From assembly GCA_037783415.1 (NCBI GenBank), contig JAZGTN010000119.1, positions 558,001-622,000 on the forward strand: DNA of 64,000 bases. The letters are read 5' to 3'. This stretch comes from Leptasterias polaris (taxonomy: Eukaryota > Echinodermata > Asteroidea > Forcipulatida > Asteriidae). The position numbers and the translations under genes were made by a program. Position 1 is the first letter of the stretch. Every line of letters starts with the position of its first letter. Below are positions 33,276 through 46,097 of this stretch, one piece after another. The notes under the pieces were generated by a model. It worked only from the letters and a program-made list of their open reading frames with translations. It was not told the origin of the DNA and ran no database searches.

Positions 33276-36200
33276 ACTCACATTTATTTCCATACTTAAT
33301 GAAATTTCCAAACAGTACATAGCCAAAACATTGATTTAAAGAAGTAATCAAAGAAGCATTAATTACAAGGCAAAAAATTACATAAGTATGGAGGCATCAT
33401 CTAGAACATTACTGGAATTATAAGACAAAAAAGTATAATAATCACAAATTAATAGGTGAACCGCAGGGTGGACAAAACATTCCCCTGTTTTTATATGTTT
33501 TGTGTCCAAGACAGAGTAACTAACTACATTATTCGACCATTAAGGAAATTTGAGTCAAGGAAATCCCTCTGGTTGTAATCGATGCCGCAATACCGTCCCT
33601 TCAAACCTCAATAATGTACTTAGTATCGATTTTTCCCCCTATCTGGACGGAATTATACCCGTGCAAACTGTGTCTGTTTCTTGTGGATATAGGGAGACCC
33701 CGGGTGTTAAGCTGACTCCATCAGAATGTAAGTACTTTGTGCTGTTAACATCAGACCAGCAAGGGCAATCTTGGTAAAAAACAAAACCCCGGAGCTGTAT
33801 TCACATTTTGGGGAATTAAGATACTTACGATACAACGCTGGTTTCATTGATGCAACTGCAACTTGTTTGTTCACAAGGCACATCACATTCGTAAAACTAA
33901 TGAATTTTACAGCATTTTCAATGTTTGTAACTTTATGAAAACAGTATAATAATTACCATGATTCTTTGAATCAATATAAGGTTGTGTAATTCAGTGATTT
34001 ATTTTGTTGATTTTTTATTTTTTATTTTTTTGGACTATTTGGATCGGTACAAGTTACATCAATGGGTGGTTGCCTTAAATGCTATATATTGCAATCTTTA
34101 AAATCAAGTTCAGTGACATCAAATTTAATGGGTGAAATGTCTGAGTCACTGTTTTTAAAGGTGTATGACCCAGGCCCTGTCATGGTAAAACTATTAATAG
34201 TTATTAGGTTTATTTATTGCTAAAGTTTGCCATGTCTAATCAACAGAGATAAATCATCAAATTTATCTGAAGTGGCTACAGCCCCAAAACTTGCCTTTAT
34301 TTCCCGTTGCTTCAAAATATTCTTCAAAACTGTTAAGATTGTCCAGCTTCTAGTATTAGTATGCTACAGACACAACTGATTTCACTGTTATGTATTTCAC
34401 TCAACACGAAGTACCTCTGTGAAGAGATCGTAAAGTGTTCATCAAAAAAGAAAATATGTCGAGTTTAAAATGAAAGACCAATGTTTACATCTAAAATCCT
34501 TCAGAGTCAAGAAATCTGAAGACATCGAACCAGAACCTTTGCTTTCTTTCGGTTGCCGCATTCGAAGTCTGACATAAGTTTGATCTGCACCTGTTTTCTT
34601 AAAATATTTTTTGTCAAACTTTCACAGTTTTAGCATTCCATCAGCGAACAGAACCTTTAGGCTTGTGATTCCACTGATCAGTCTCCGTGCTAAAAAGTGG
34701 TTCTTTTAGAGCCTAGACTATTGTATGGCGGCTCAAAAGTTATTGCTCAACATATAAGGATAATCATAATATACATGAATTGTTAGATGATTTCTTCTAC
34801 TTTAATTAAGTTAGCTGGTTCACTTCACAATTTTTTTCTTTAATAAACACGTTTTGGCCTAACATAACTCCAATTGACACGGGCTTATTATTGAAGTATT
34901 TCGTATCAAATAATTCAGAGGGTGTTCATAAACATATCGAGTGTCAACACAGCTTCATTTGATATACTCAGCCACCTCAGATAAAGCAGCATTTTCACCT
35001 GTTTTGTGATCTGGCGATGTGTATTAAATTTCGCGATATGTTTGAGCCACTTTTGATTGCGTGTTTTTCATCGCGCCAGGAACGAGCTCGACTGTCCCAG
35101 CCGGACTGTTCAAATTGGACATCAAACCGAGAAACGGCTACAGCTAAAAAAAAAAAAAAAAAAATCTCCAGCCACACTGTCAAACAATCAAGCTTGTGTA
35201 CACGCTCCCGGGCAAACACGACGTTTTTAAAACGGATGGTTTACTCAAAGCATTTTCTCCTCTTCGCTTTTTTAGAAGGGTAGTATAGCAGGAGTCCACT
35301 GAAACAACACTTGACTCCTCCACAATGAGCATAAAGTCACTCCACATTGAGGAGAGTACACGCTGCGCAGTTATCTTTGTTTTCCTGGGTTTTTCATGAT
35401 TGTTTATATAGATGCCCTTGGTTTAACAGCGGTTGACTTTGCACATTCGAATTCACCTATTGTAGGAAAATACACCCTTTTTTCCTAGATAACAAAGTCT
35501 AATGAGCAATACAGTTTTAATCATCATGAACGTGGACAAAACTTCATTTTTCATGGATAATGTAAAGCGCTGTAGTATGAATTATTATCTGATGTGATTA
35601 GTTGTAATTGTATTTTTAAGTATCTCTTGGCCGTAAGCAAGTGTCTACTATAACACACATTTGAATTCGTTTCGCATGTACGAACTCAGGTAAATTTATA
35701 CCGAAAGCACAAAAGGTAAACGTTTGAGGTTTCAATAATGACTAAACGAAACTCTAATGGAAGTAAAAGTGAGACAACGAAATCTATGGGTGAAAACGAA
35801 ACATCAATGCTTGCAATTTGGATATTCAATCATTAAAATGTCTGTGCTGAGTTGTGCTCCCTGAGGGATTTTTTATTTTATTTCAAATCTCCTATATATA
35901 TATGCACATCTAATGAAAAACAGTACATAACTGAAACGTTGGTAATTATCACATGCATAGAATGTCATTGCTTGTATAGTTCGAACATAGAGAAAGGACC
36001 TACGGTGACAGTTCCTCAGTAAGTCCGTATAGCTACACAGAATCATTCATCACACAGACCACTGCATCAACATAGTTTCTTAGAAGACAATGAGTCTGCC
36101 TTGCATTGTTCATACATCATGTCTTTCATAAAATATAAAATAATGTGCCCGCAGAGAAACAAAGGTTATTTTCAGCTATTTGTTCATGGAGATGGTTTAA

Positions 36201-36302
36201 TGTCTTGGTGATTTTGAAAAGCAAACCTGACAACAACAAAGAATCAGCATCAGCTGAAACAAATGCAAATGTACTTGAAATGTAAAGTGGTTTTATGGTA
36301 CT
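33276..36302. other. Long non-coding stretch
   Basis: AT-rich, no gene recognised. The ORFs at 33550-33777 and 35017-35283 have no family features; the latter crosses an A-rich run. No bounded element identified. Confidence 0.5.
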
Positions 36303-36665
36303 TTAAAGGTATTATACAGGATCGGTAGAGCTGACAAAATAATCACAGACAGTGTTCATGTTATGTGTAATCAACCACATACATGAAATAACAAACCTGT
36401 GAAAATTTGAGCTCAATTGGTCATCGAGGTCACGAGAAAATAGTGAAAAGAGACCTTATGTGTTTTCTGTTTTTCAAACATCGAGTTTATTATCGCGCGT
36501 GATAAAAACTATTGTTTTACTCATTTCTCAGAAACGATAGCATTTTAGGCAGAAATATTTTAAGGAACCCTTTCTACCATTACTTACTTTAAATCATGTA
36601 AGTTATGTGTGAATCTGTGAACATTTGTGTTTTTCGATCTTACCAATAGTGTACAGGGCCTTTAA
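36303..36665. mobile_element. TTAA-flanked MITE (subfamily 2)
   Basis: TTAA at 36303-36306 and 36662-36665. Ends TTAAAGGTATTATACAGG and, inverted, TTAAAGGCCCTGTACACT. The interior matches 10615-10968 (AACAAACCTGTGAAAA, AAACATCGAGTTT, GTGTGAATCTGTGAACATT). Confidence 0.85.
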
Positions 36666-38875
36666 ACATGAACGCTTTAAATAGTAATATGAAAACTGCT
36701 GTTCAAGAATGCAAGCAATACATATAATAGGTCGAGTTTGCATCATGTCTGGATTTTCATCTTACAAAGACATATTAAAACTTCTGATGCAAAAACGGTG
36801 ACGACAAAAAGTTTAAATAAAACTGGCCGGGAACGCACAACTTTGTACGAGCAGCGCAAAAAGTGGATGCGGTTGTGAATGTTGCTTGATTTTCTGTAGT
36901 TCAGGTTCAGACATACACTTTTGTTTAGCAAACAGAACAACATGTATTTCATACTCTTACCTGGCTTTCTGCTAAGAGTTGGTAGTTTCGAGCTAAAGTC
37001 AAAATCTATCAAAATACTGCACTCTCTAAAAGCTAAACATTCGTTTGTTTATACTCTTATAAAAGTGAAGTGCCTTGCCCTCTGCTTTGAGTGTGAAGTC
37101 AGACGTTCAGTACTAAATCCACATGATCCAAACAAAACCATGAGATCAATTTAGGAGGAATTTTGGGATGGGTTAGAGTTAAGCCATACTGAAGTCAGCA
37201 ACTCAGTTAGGGATATCAACCCATGCCGTTCGTAATACTCAATTCTTTATTGGATTTGTACTTAATCACTCCGGACTGAGGAGGGCTCTCTGTCAATGTT
37301 TACGGGTATTATTGAGGTTGGAGGGTCCAGACGTAACCAGAACTTCACCATTGATGTGACTTCTTAATATTGATGCCCCAATCCTGTCAAACCACCTGTC
37401 ACAGGTAAGGATGAGACTTTTAAGGTTCACTAATTGATTGATCCAAAAACAATTGAGACGTACATTTTGAGCCATTTCCTACCGTCAAGAGTATTTACTT
37501 GAAAAAACCCTCGGGTAATAATGAAGACCGTTTCGCTGTATAAAAAAAAAACGGGTTGGAAAAAAAGTACTTACTGTTTAGTACTATAGTAGGCAAGACA
37601 GCTTGTGAAAATATCGAAAATGGTACAATTTTTAAGAGGAATTGTGCAATGTTAAAAGAACAGCTGGGTAAATTATTTCTCAGAAAATTTGTTTGAACCC
37701 CTTTTACCTCAAGCCACATTCCTTATAGAAGCAAATCTGTTTTCAAAATGTTATACAATAACAACAGCTGCAGTGCTTCTTACTATAGATACATTTTTAT
37801 GGTCAATAATTGTTGTAGTAATTACTAATGAAGGTATACCTTGACTTTAAGAGTTGTATGATGGAATGAATGAATCTGGGCTGCGACTACCCTGAAGGTA
37901 ACAACGACAATTCTGTAGTCTGAGTGCTCAAGCGGCTGCAGCCTTGCCGACGAGCATTCAACATTCCATCTTCTTAAAAAGTCACGATCTCAAAATACTT
38001 GACTCATCCAGGTGAACCATTGACATACTCGTATCACCGACTAATCGTGCACACGATGCAGAGTCCACTGTCTCCTTAGATATTGCGGACGCCTCACTGG
38101 CTGACATGTCTATAATTACTTGGAGATTGGAACACTTTACACTCACACTCTCAACATTTTCCCTATCATCAATATCGGTCTCTCTTCTATCAACTCAAGT
38201 GTGCGTTTATCTTTTGAGGTATGGCACCCAGGGATTAATGGACGGCTGTAGGTTGGTCATTTCGAGTAGTTAACCAGCGTTTAAACAGTGGACTAGATAA
38301 GGTTGGCTGAGGTTGTAAACTGCCATGGCATGCGTTCCGTGGACTCCGGTCCTCATGCCCTCCATTATGTAAGACACTGGTTCGAATCCAAATTAGTATA
38401 AGCAATCGCTTTCCAACTTAACTGTCGGTATTTTCTTTTAGAAGGTGGATCCTAGTTCAGTAAATTAGATGCCTTTGTTCGAATTTTATTCAAAACATAA
38501 TTTATATTTTGGGAAAAGATTTGCCCTGGTTGTATCAATTGCTCTTACACGGCAAGGAGAGGAGAGCCAAATAATTGTTTGGTATATCATTGTTCCCGAC
38601 CGAACCCGACCGACCTCACTCTAGATCTGCAGTAATTCCCTTTCTGCTAAATCTGTTTACCTAACCTGATATATATTATACAACATGTTACACTAAAACA
38701 GATGGAAGCAGACTATAACAGTTACGTTCCTTTATGTGATTTTGTTTTACACCACTGCCAATTTTCTACAGTCATTTCTTGACAAGAAAATGTGTTTCTT
38801 TCTACTCACATTGCGTTGGAGAACAACGAAATCAAGGCAACAACTGTAATATTTTTTCCTTGCAATGTACTAAAA
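36666..38875. other. Non-coding stretch with MITE and SINE fragments
   Basis: At 37740-37853 a fragment aligns with the right end of TTAA MITE subfamily 1. At 38379-38389 a lone perfect B box GGTTCGAATCC marks a tRNA-derived fragment without a clear A box. No gene. Confidence 0.5.
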
Positions 38876-38879
38876 GGAA

Positions 38880-39865
38880 TTTGCACCAGGCAATAGAACG
38901 TACCAAAAATGTGTTTCAGGCAAGCGAATGTAACGAATGAATGCGCACCGGGCAAAAGGATGTAATATGGAACGTGCACCAGGCAAAATGACATTATATG
39001 GAATGTGTTCCAGGCAAAAGGACGTACTAAGGAATGTGTACCAGGCAAAAAAAAAAGACGCACTAAGGAAATTATACCGGGAAAAGGGACCTAATATGGA
39101 ATGTGTTCAAGGCAAGAGGACGTAGGGCCTATACTAAGGAATATTACCAGGCAAGGACGGTCTAGGGAATGCGCACAAGGCAAGAAAACATACTAAAAAC
39201 GGATACCAGGCAACATGTTAGGACGAACTAAGGAATGTGCAGCAGTCCATAAGGACGCACTAAGGCTTGTGTACCAGGCAAAATGACGTACTTAGGTATG
39301 TGTACCAGGCAAAATGACGTACTAAGGAATGTGTACCGGGGAAAATGACGTACTTAGGTATGTGTACCGGGCAAAATGACGTACTTAGGTATGTGTACCG
39401 GGAAAAATGACGTACTAAGGAATGTGTACCGGGCAAAATGACGTACTTAGGTATGTGTACCGGGCAAAATGACGTACTTAGGTATGTGTACCGGGCAAAA
39501 TGACGTACTAAGGAATGTGTACCGGGGAAAATGACGTACTTAGGTATGTGTACCGGGCAAAATGACGTACTAAGGAATGTGTACCGGGGAAAATGACGTA
39601 CTAAGGAATGTGTACCGGGGAAAATGACGTACTTAGGTATGTGTACCAGGCAAAATGACGTACTAAGGAATGTGTACCGGGCAAAATGACATACTAAGGC
39701 ATGTGTAACAGGCAAAAACAAAACGCCCTCAGGAATGTGTATTAGGCAAAATGACGTACTTAGGTATGTGTACCGGGCAAAATGACGTACTTAGGTATGT
39801 GTAACAGGCAAAAACAAAACGCCCTCAGGAATGTGTATTAGGCAAAATGACGTACTAAAGTATGT
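38880..39865 (-). repeat. 31-bp minisatellite, about 30 units, diverged at the left
   Basis: The unit is 31 bp with core TGTACCGGGCAAAATGACGT followed by ACTAAGGAA or ACTTAGGTA. From 39270 to 39710 the copies are tight; from 38880 to 39270 and after 39710 they are diverged. A block with ACAGGCAAAAACAAAACGCC occurs twice, near 39707 and 39806, which suggests higher-order duplication. All three minus-strand phases are mostly open, so a 153-codon ORF with a 31-residue period appears at 39260-39721; this follows from the repeat and is not evidence of a protein. Confidence 0.95.
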
Positions 39866-40075
39866 TAGTATGGAAGTTTGAGAATGGGATTTTGAAATCC
39901 AGTCTTCTGATAATTTCTAACGAAAATTGAGTTCCAGGTCTTTTCCCCATTTATTTATTTATATATTTGTTTTCAAATAGGATACAATGCTTACCATGAT
40001 CAAATGCTGTATTTGGTTGCACGTCGATATACCGTACGGCCTTTAGTCTTTGTGCTGGGCACCCTGCATTGCTGT
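39866..40075. other. Unique spacer
   Basis: Short non-coding stretch between the minisatellite and the next transposon; nothing recognised. Confidence 0.5.
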
Positions 40076-41000
40076 CAGGGCCGTAGGAAGCTATTCGGCC
40101 GGTACGGCCATGGCCGTAGATGTTTTTTCCCTCCCCGTAATGATTTGCTTGCTTGCCCGATATCAAATTTGAATCAAGTGGAATAAAGAAAAAGAAAATC
40201 CTTAAAATAAAACTTAATTAGTAACGAGTTAATTTCCCATTGCGCGCTAGCGATTGTATCTATTAGCTAGCTCTACGTGATTGAGGCTAATGGTATGGAC
40301 ATTATTGAGGGCAGCCTACTGCCAGGTCACGACCTCTACCCTTTGGTCATCCCTGTCTAAACTCAGGTACGGTTTGTGGGCACATGCGATCGATCATGTA
40401 CATGTCATGCATGTCAACACTACTGCACGTTGCGTTTTTCACGTGTGAAATTTTTTAAAAGTTGAAATTCTAAATGTTATAGAAATCGAACATGATTATT
40501 ATAATATTTTCCGATTGATTTTATATTTCATAGTTTCCCCTTACCATTCATTTCAAATTACAACGTGAAACTATTAATATTAAATATTTTAATTGTTGTG
40601 TAACTTGCTTTTTGAAATTAATTATTAAATTATTTGTTTGCACTTTGTTTTCAATTACAATTTTCAGTAAAGTAATTTTTCATATAGAAAATCATTAAAC
40701 GAGCTTTGGAAATGACATTTGATCGTTTATTGTTGCTAAAATAATTCATCAAGATTAATTAAAAATGTTATTAGAGAGTAAACCAATAAAAAAAAAATTA
40801 CAATTTGCTCAAAAAGTGAGGGAAAAGTGGCCAGGAATTACGCCATATTGCACCACAGAGCATCTAGAATGAAAAATTTCCCGGGGCCCTTAAGCGGGCC
40901 CCGGACCCCAGGACGTAATGGCTTCGCACTCGCATTGACTTCTAACTCCGCTTCTCAAAATGGGCCTATGACCAATGTTTTTGAGCTTCCTACGGGCCTG
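40076..41000. mobile_element. Non-autonomous DNA transposon, 17-bp TIRs
   Basis: The left end CAGGGCCGTAGGAAGCT and the right end AGCTTCCTACGGGCCTG are inverted with one mismatch. GCTGT flanks both sides (40071-40075 and 41001-41005), a possible 5-bp target duplication; an 8-bp hAT-type duplication is not evident. The interior is AT-rich. Near the right end GGGGCCC/GGGCCCC arms pair around TTAAGC (about 40882-40905). No transposase ORF. Confidence 0.75.
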
Positions 41001-41005
41001 GCTGT

Positions 41006-42154
41006 TATCATTATTTGTTTACTCATAATAATAATGTAGGTTATTATTTAACCATTTGCTCAAACTACCCCCTAAAAAAGGGTAAAAGAACACTTGTTTA
41101 AATTGTTTAGGGGTTTGTGACCAATGGTGCCACTTGCCACCCTAGAAATAACAAGAGTTAGATCTACAGATTGGCGTGCAAGGAGCAGAACTAAGTCTTG
41201 TTTGATTTCCCTGTCCGTTCATCAGTCATCATAATCTAATTGAGTCAATCCAACAAACGGCCAGGCTGCACAAACCTTCGTTTCCGGTATTCAGTCAGGC
41301 AGGTCTATTGGATTTAGAGTTTACCTTCTGATGAGAAGGCGGGGTCGAAATGTGACTCAATAACTACACACTTTAAAAATTCCCGGGCCAAAGTTGACCC
41401 GGATTCCAGGTCCCTGGGATCTGACCCTTTTCCCGGGTCAGGCTGACCCGGAAGTTGGTGTAAAGAAGGAATCAGTGAGATTTATTCAGTGCCAATAAAA
41501 CTCGTGTACTATAGTATTAGTACACGATGTCAACACACCATCTCAGTAAAACCTTGGATACTCACAGAACAACAAATTCCAATTACCATTTTGTTCATAT
41601 GGAAAAGAAAAAGAAAAAACAAAGTTTTATGACTAGCTATAATACCCGAAACACATAATAAATTATTTTGTTTGTTCACGGCCGTATGCCTGATTTCCTC
41701 ATTATTTCCATCTATTCGTTGCCTGACTATATAAACTACAAAACCCTACTTTTGAACAAACTTAAAGAAACAGAGTCGTTGTTTTTTTTCAAACGCAACA
41801 CTTCGTTTGGTTATATGGTTATAAATTTTGTATCAAATAAAGTTGAAATGGTCAGTAACCTCTGGCTGTAACGTGAACTCTTTGCAACTTATCCCCCTGT
41901 CACGAGTTGGGAACCAACGTCTGGGAACCAAAGATGATTGGTCTGGTAAGATTATTGTACTAACGTGTTATGAACATGATGCGTACACAATTATTTTCAT
42001 GTACACAAAAACAGATTTCAAAAGTTTCCTTTCAACTTATATATATATTTTGGGGGGTATAATAAATTCTTAGAAAATAGAATAAGCTGTTGAAAACTGC
42101 TTACGAACCGAAAGGACCTAGGCCAAGGGTATAAAAGCCAAAATATAACAAGTG
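41006..42154. other. Non-coding stretch
   Basis: A GGGTCA/CCCGGG-rich repeat copy lies at about 41366-41460 and a 9-bp-arm hairpin, CGTGTACTA/TAGTACACG, at 41503-41526. No gene. Confidence 0.5.
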
Positions 42155-42315
42155 GACCCAGGGCTCGATTTCACAAAGAGTTAAGATTGATCGTAACTGC
42201 AAATCCATCGCAGTTGCTTAGCAAAGAGTGATGTCACAATACAAATCACTATGGCAATACTGTCAACTCATCTTAAGATGAATCTTAGTGCTTTGTGAAG
42301 TCGACCCCAGGTTTC
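42155..42315. mobile_element. MITE related to element D
   Basis: The left end ACCCAGGGCTCGATTTCACA and the right end TTTGTGAAGTCGACCCCAGG are imperfect inverted copies, with TTAAGAT/ATCTTAAG words inside. It has the same general form as 24794-24977. Confidence 0.65.
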
Positions 42316-44010
42316 GATTCCATAGCAGAGTCTATGTCGAAGGTTAAAGATGAGAAAGGCTCTGCTAGGGTCAAAACGTCAGAACCATTAACTCTGTTTT
42401 GCATTTATGATTTATTACTCATTTATTTGTTAACTATTTCTATAATTATTATTTTCAAATAATGAATAGTGGTTGATGAACACTTTGAAGGTGGCCCGAT
42501 TGTAAACAGTCTAGTGTTATGTGTATATCTATAGCAAGCATTTAAACGTAAACAGAAGAAACAAACTCATGAAGCACAAATGAGCATCAGAACAAGTTCA
42601 ATGGCATGAAATTGACTCAGGAAGCCTGGCTCAACGCACAGGATGGGTTATATCAATCTATACCTTTGTGGTCCAGTAATTGCTTCGTTTAATTTCCCAG
42701 TAAAGGGTCGTTGTAGTTTCACCGGTAATGAAAATATTGGACAATAAATTTTTCCTGCGGAGGGAAGCTGATGGTCGTTGGTTCAATGCCCTCGGGACGT
42801 GAGGTCTGGTGAAGTCAACATGAAATTAAAGAGAAGAAAATACTGCTTTAAAAAAAATTGCCCACTGATCTCAATGGAGATGGGCAACTTGACAACAAAG
42901 CTTCAAAACATTGTATCAGCGACTGAAAAATAATGTTTAAACATACATTAGGACAATTGGCTAAGAAATTAAAAACGGAACTTGTAAACAACAGGAAATT
43001 GTATCATGATTGGTTAAAAGGCATCAGAGTATGAGCGAATTCTTGAAGTTTACATCCTTCATACGATATCCGTACTTAATAACACACTTAAAATAAATTA
43101 TTAAATTTCTGTAGAAAAACAAAAATATAATAACTAAAATGTCGTGGGTGATGTGAGGAGCTAAAGATGTGAAAGGTTTGTGAAATGTAGGCCCCCTATC
43201 CTGTATAAAATTAAAAAAATAATAACAACAACAAAGATAATAAATGACAGACTCAGTAACATCAAAACAACTATTTCTTCCCTTACTATTTCAAATATTT
43301 CTGTAGGCCTACTATCATTCATTTTATTATTATTGTTTTGTTCACCTTTTTTCGCTGCCTCGAAATTGAAAAGTGAAAAATCCGAGTGAACTTGGTTCAT
43401 CTTGTGTTTACGGTAACCTGACTTGACGTATCCTCTTTCCGATTCTAGCTGCTAGGCATGATCATGAACAAAAGAATTGCACAGACTACTGTGCACAATG
43501 CCTTCTATTCACCAGTGGGTAGCTAGAAACCTGAGAATGGTAGCTGGACGACAAGACATGAACCCTTTCTTTTCAGATGTACAGCTAAGGAAATTGTCGG
43601 CTGGTCACTTATTGTTAGGTTGAATAATCCCATGGGAGCCGTACATGAGTTTTGGGGTGTATTTTTTTACTGTCCACAGTTTAAAAATATGCAAGTATAA
43701 AAGACGAAATCAACGGCAAGTATGTTGCTTCTACTTCAAGTTGAAATTGGAAAAGCATTGGGTACAAAACCCTTGTCTGGGGCAATGTTTTGATTAATAA
43801 AACAGGTCTCCTTCAATAAAGGTTAAGAAATATATAGGAAACTTACGTATAATGTCTAAGCTATGTCTTGGAGGAGTTATGCCATGGCATTTTATACCCT
43901 GGTCACGTTTTGTTAGGATTAGCAAAAAGGCGAGGAGCAAGGTTGTTGTGAAATATGTTGAATTTTTAATGTCCCGTTCTAGACGGCAAAATTATAAATT
44001 CACATGTCAT
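42316..44010. other. Non-coding stretch
   Basis: No gene recognised. A B-box-like GGTTCAATGCC near 42780 is isolated. Opposing low-complexity ORFs at 43161-43400 reflect AT-rich DNA. Confidence 0.5.
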
Positions 44011-44272
44011 CAATTTAACAATTGAAGCAGATCAATTTAACAATGGATGCAAATCAACTCAAAAGTTGAAGCAGATCAATTTAACAATGGCTGCAAATCA
44101 ACTCAACAATCGATGCAAATCAATTTAACAATGGCTGCAAATCAACTCAACAATCGATGCAAATCAATTTAACAATGGCTGCAAATCAACTCAACAATCG
44201 ATGCAAATCAATTTAACAATGGCTGCAAATCAACTCAACAATCGATGCAAATCAATTTAACAATGGTTGCAA
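44011..44272 (+). repeat. 22/44-bp tandem repeat
   Basis: A 44-bp higher-order unit made of two 22-bp halves, AATTTAACAATGGCTGCAAA.. and AACTCAACAATCGATGCAAA.., is regular from 44078 and diverged at the left. About 12 half-units in all. Confidence 0.93.
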
Positions 44273-45471
44273 CTTGGTTTAAAAGTGAATTTTTATCAAA
44301 ATCCTACAAAGACCTACCTTGAATTTGTTAAATCTTTCAATACGAAGAAACAGTTCCACGGGTTTCGCTCCCCCCCCCTCCCCCTCCCCCCTCCCCACCC
44401 AAGACCACTGGGATGGATTGATGATTGTTCAATTTCTAGTACGGATGTTGTGTTGCATGATGGGAACGATGTTACTACTGCTGACCCGTGCATTGCGTAC
44501 AATCACAAAATGTACCTAAATAATGCACGGAGGTTCCCTGGAAAATGGTTAACGATCTTTTTAAACCAATTTTGCAAAAAGAATGTTCGTTCGAGCATAT
44601 TGCCTTGGGTTTTTCGTTCCTACCTGGTCTTGTGGGATTAGGGGGGTGGGGTGGGGGGTTTGGGGTGGGGGAATCCCTCTCTCGACCAAACCTCAACATT
44701 GTCTTCTTCACACAACGACAATTCATTTTGGTCCGTTACCACAGACATACAACATTAGTAAGAACAATTTGTTTAATTGTGTAATTTGTTTAATTGTGTA
44801 AATGAACAAAGAAATATGAATGAATGAAAAACCATGGACGTGGCATCAACTCATTTTTTTAAACATACACACAAACGTCTCTGCGAGCATTTCCATTGAG
44901 GTATCTCGAGTGTATAGTTTATTTATCGATACTTACCTTTCCGCGATCAAACGCTGACCTCCGCTAACCTTATTTTTGTCGTCTATCTAATCTGAAATAT
45001 TTAATCAGAGCACTTTATCTCAAGCTGTGGGACATAAATAGAGCTGACAATAATTATTGGCAGAGGCTGGCAGCGGATATTGCGCAGCATCGCAAGCATT
45101 CAATGCAGACGTACATGGTCATTACCGAAATCAAGCCCGGAGTAGATTTTAATAGTCTTTATATTCGAGTCTTGTAGACGTGCTTTATTTGAGATGTCAA
45201 TAAACGCACTCGTATGACCAGTGGGAAGAATGACTAAACAAGCCGTATTTTACAAGCAATTATAAACGAGGGTCGTTTAACAAATACTTCTAAAGCAAAC
45301 TCACACGCGTGCCGGAATGTTTAGTTTTAGTAAACATAACAAGACACGCCTTTACATGGGGAGGTAAACGTCACCCTTTAATCTTGATGTACATTGACGC
45401 GAGAACTTAAACAGAAACAAACACCTTGTAAGACGACAACTTTCAGAAGCACCTGGAATTGTTAAAGGGAT
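44273..45471. other. Non-coding stretch with a complex block
   Basis: C-rich and G-rich low-complexity runs at 44370-44400 and 44640-44672. The block 44895-45200 is complex, AT/GC balanced and repeat-free, and could be a regulatory element. Short ORFs at 44267-44784 span the C/G runs and look like chance. Confidence 0.45.
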
Positions 45472-45798
45472 TGTACATCTTTGGTAGTTACTTAAAGAAA
45501 TTAATGGCCGTAAAACTTACTTGGTATTAAAGAGCACTTCAAAGCTGTTGATATTATAAAATATTCTTAGCTCCCTTTGAAGTAATTTAGTGTTAGAGAA
45601 AGAGGTTTTTTTTCACACAAATAAATTGAATCCGGGAAGCCTTTCTCAGGCATATAAAAGCACACAATTCTATGCATGCAAAGAGGGTGGATGACCAATT
45701 AAGCCTAAATTTTCACAGGTTTGTTACTGTATGCGTTTGTTAGGAAAACCAAGTGGAGATATTGGTCTTTGACATTTACCAAATGTCTCTGCCTTTAA
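45472..45798 (-). mobile_element. TTAA-flanked MITE (subfamily 2-like)
   Basis: TTAA at 45472-45475 and 45795-45798. On the minus strand it reads TTAAAGGCAGAGACATTTGG, then ATGTCAAAGACCA and AACAAACCTGTGAAAATT, as in the copy at 10615. Its right end touches the 25-bp satellite. Confidence 0.82.
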
Positions 45799-45800
45799 AA

Positions 45801-46036
45801 ACAAGTTACATTAACTTGTTTGCACACAAGTTACATTAACTTGTTTGCACACAAGTTACATTAACTTGTTTGCACACAAGTTACATTAACTTGTTTGCAC
45901 ACAAGTTACATTAACTTGTTTGCACACAAGTTACATTAACTTGTTTGCACACAAGTTACATTAACTTGTTTGCACACAAGTTACATTAACTTGTTTGCAC
46001 ACAAGTTACATTAACTTGTCTGCACACAAGTTACAT
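45801..46036 (+). repeat. 25-bp hairpin satellite, nine copies plus 11 bases
   Basis: The 25-bp unit is ACAAGTTACATTAACTTGTT plus TGCAC. Each unit contains ACAAGTTA and its inverse TAACTTGT around CAT, so every copy can fold as a perfect 8-bp hairpin. Nine full copies (45801-46025) are nearly identical; the ninth has TGTCTGCAC. The array starts two bases after the MITE's TTAA. Confidence 0.96.
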
Positions 46037-46097
46037 CATGGTATAAAGATGGTCTTATTGGACAACTTCTCCAGTGAAACAATTGAGTAATAGGTTA

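Noticed and set aside
39260..39721. 153-codon repetitive minus-strand ORF as a protein
   Set aside because: The 31-bp unit has no minus-strand stop in any phase, so a long frame is automatic.
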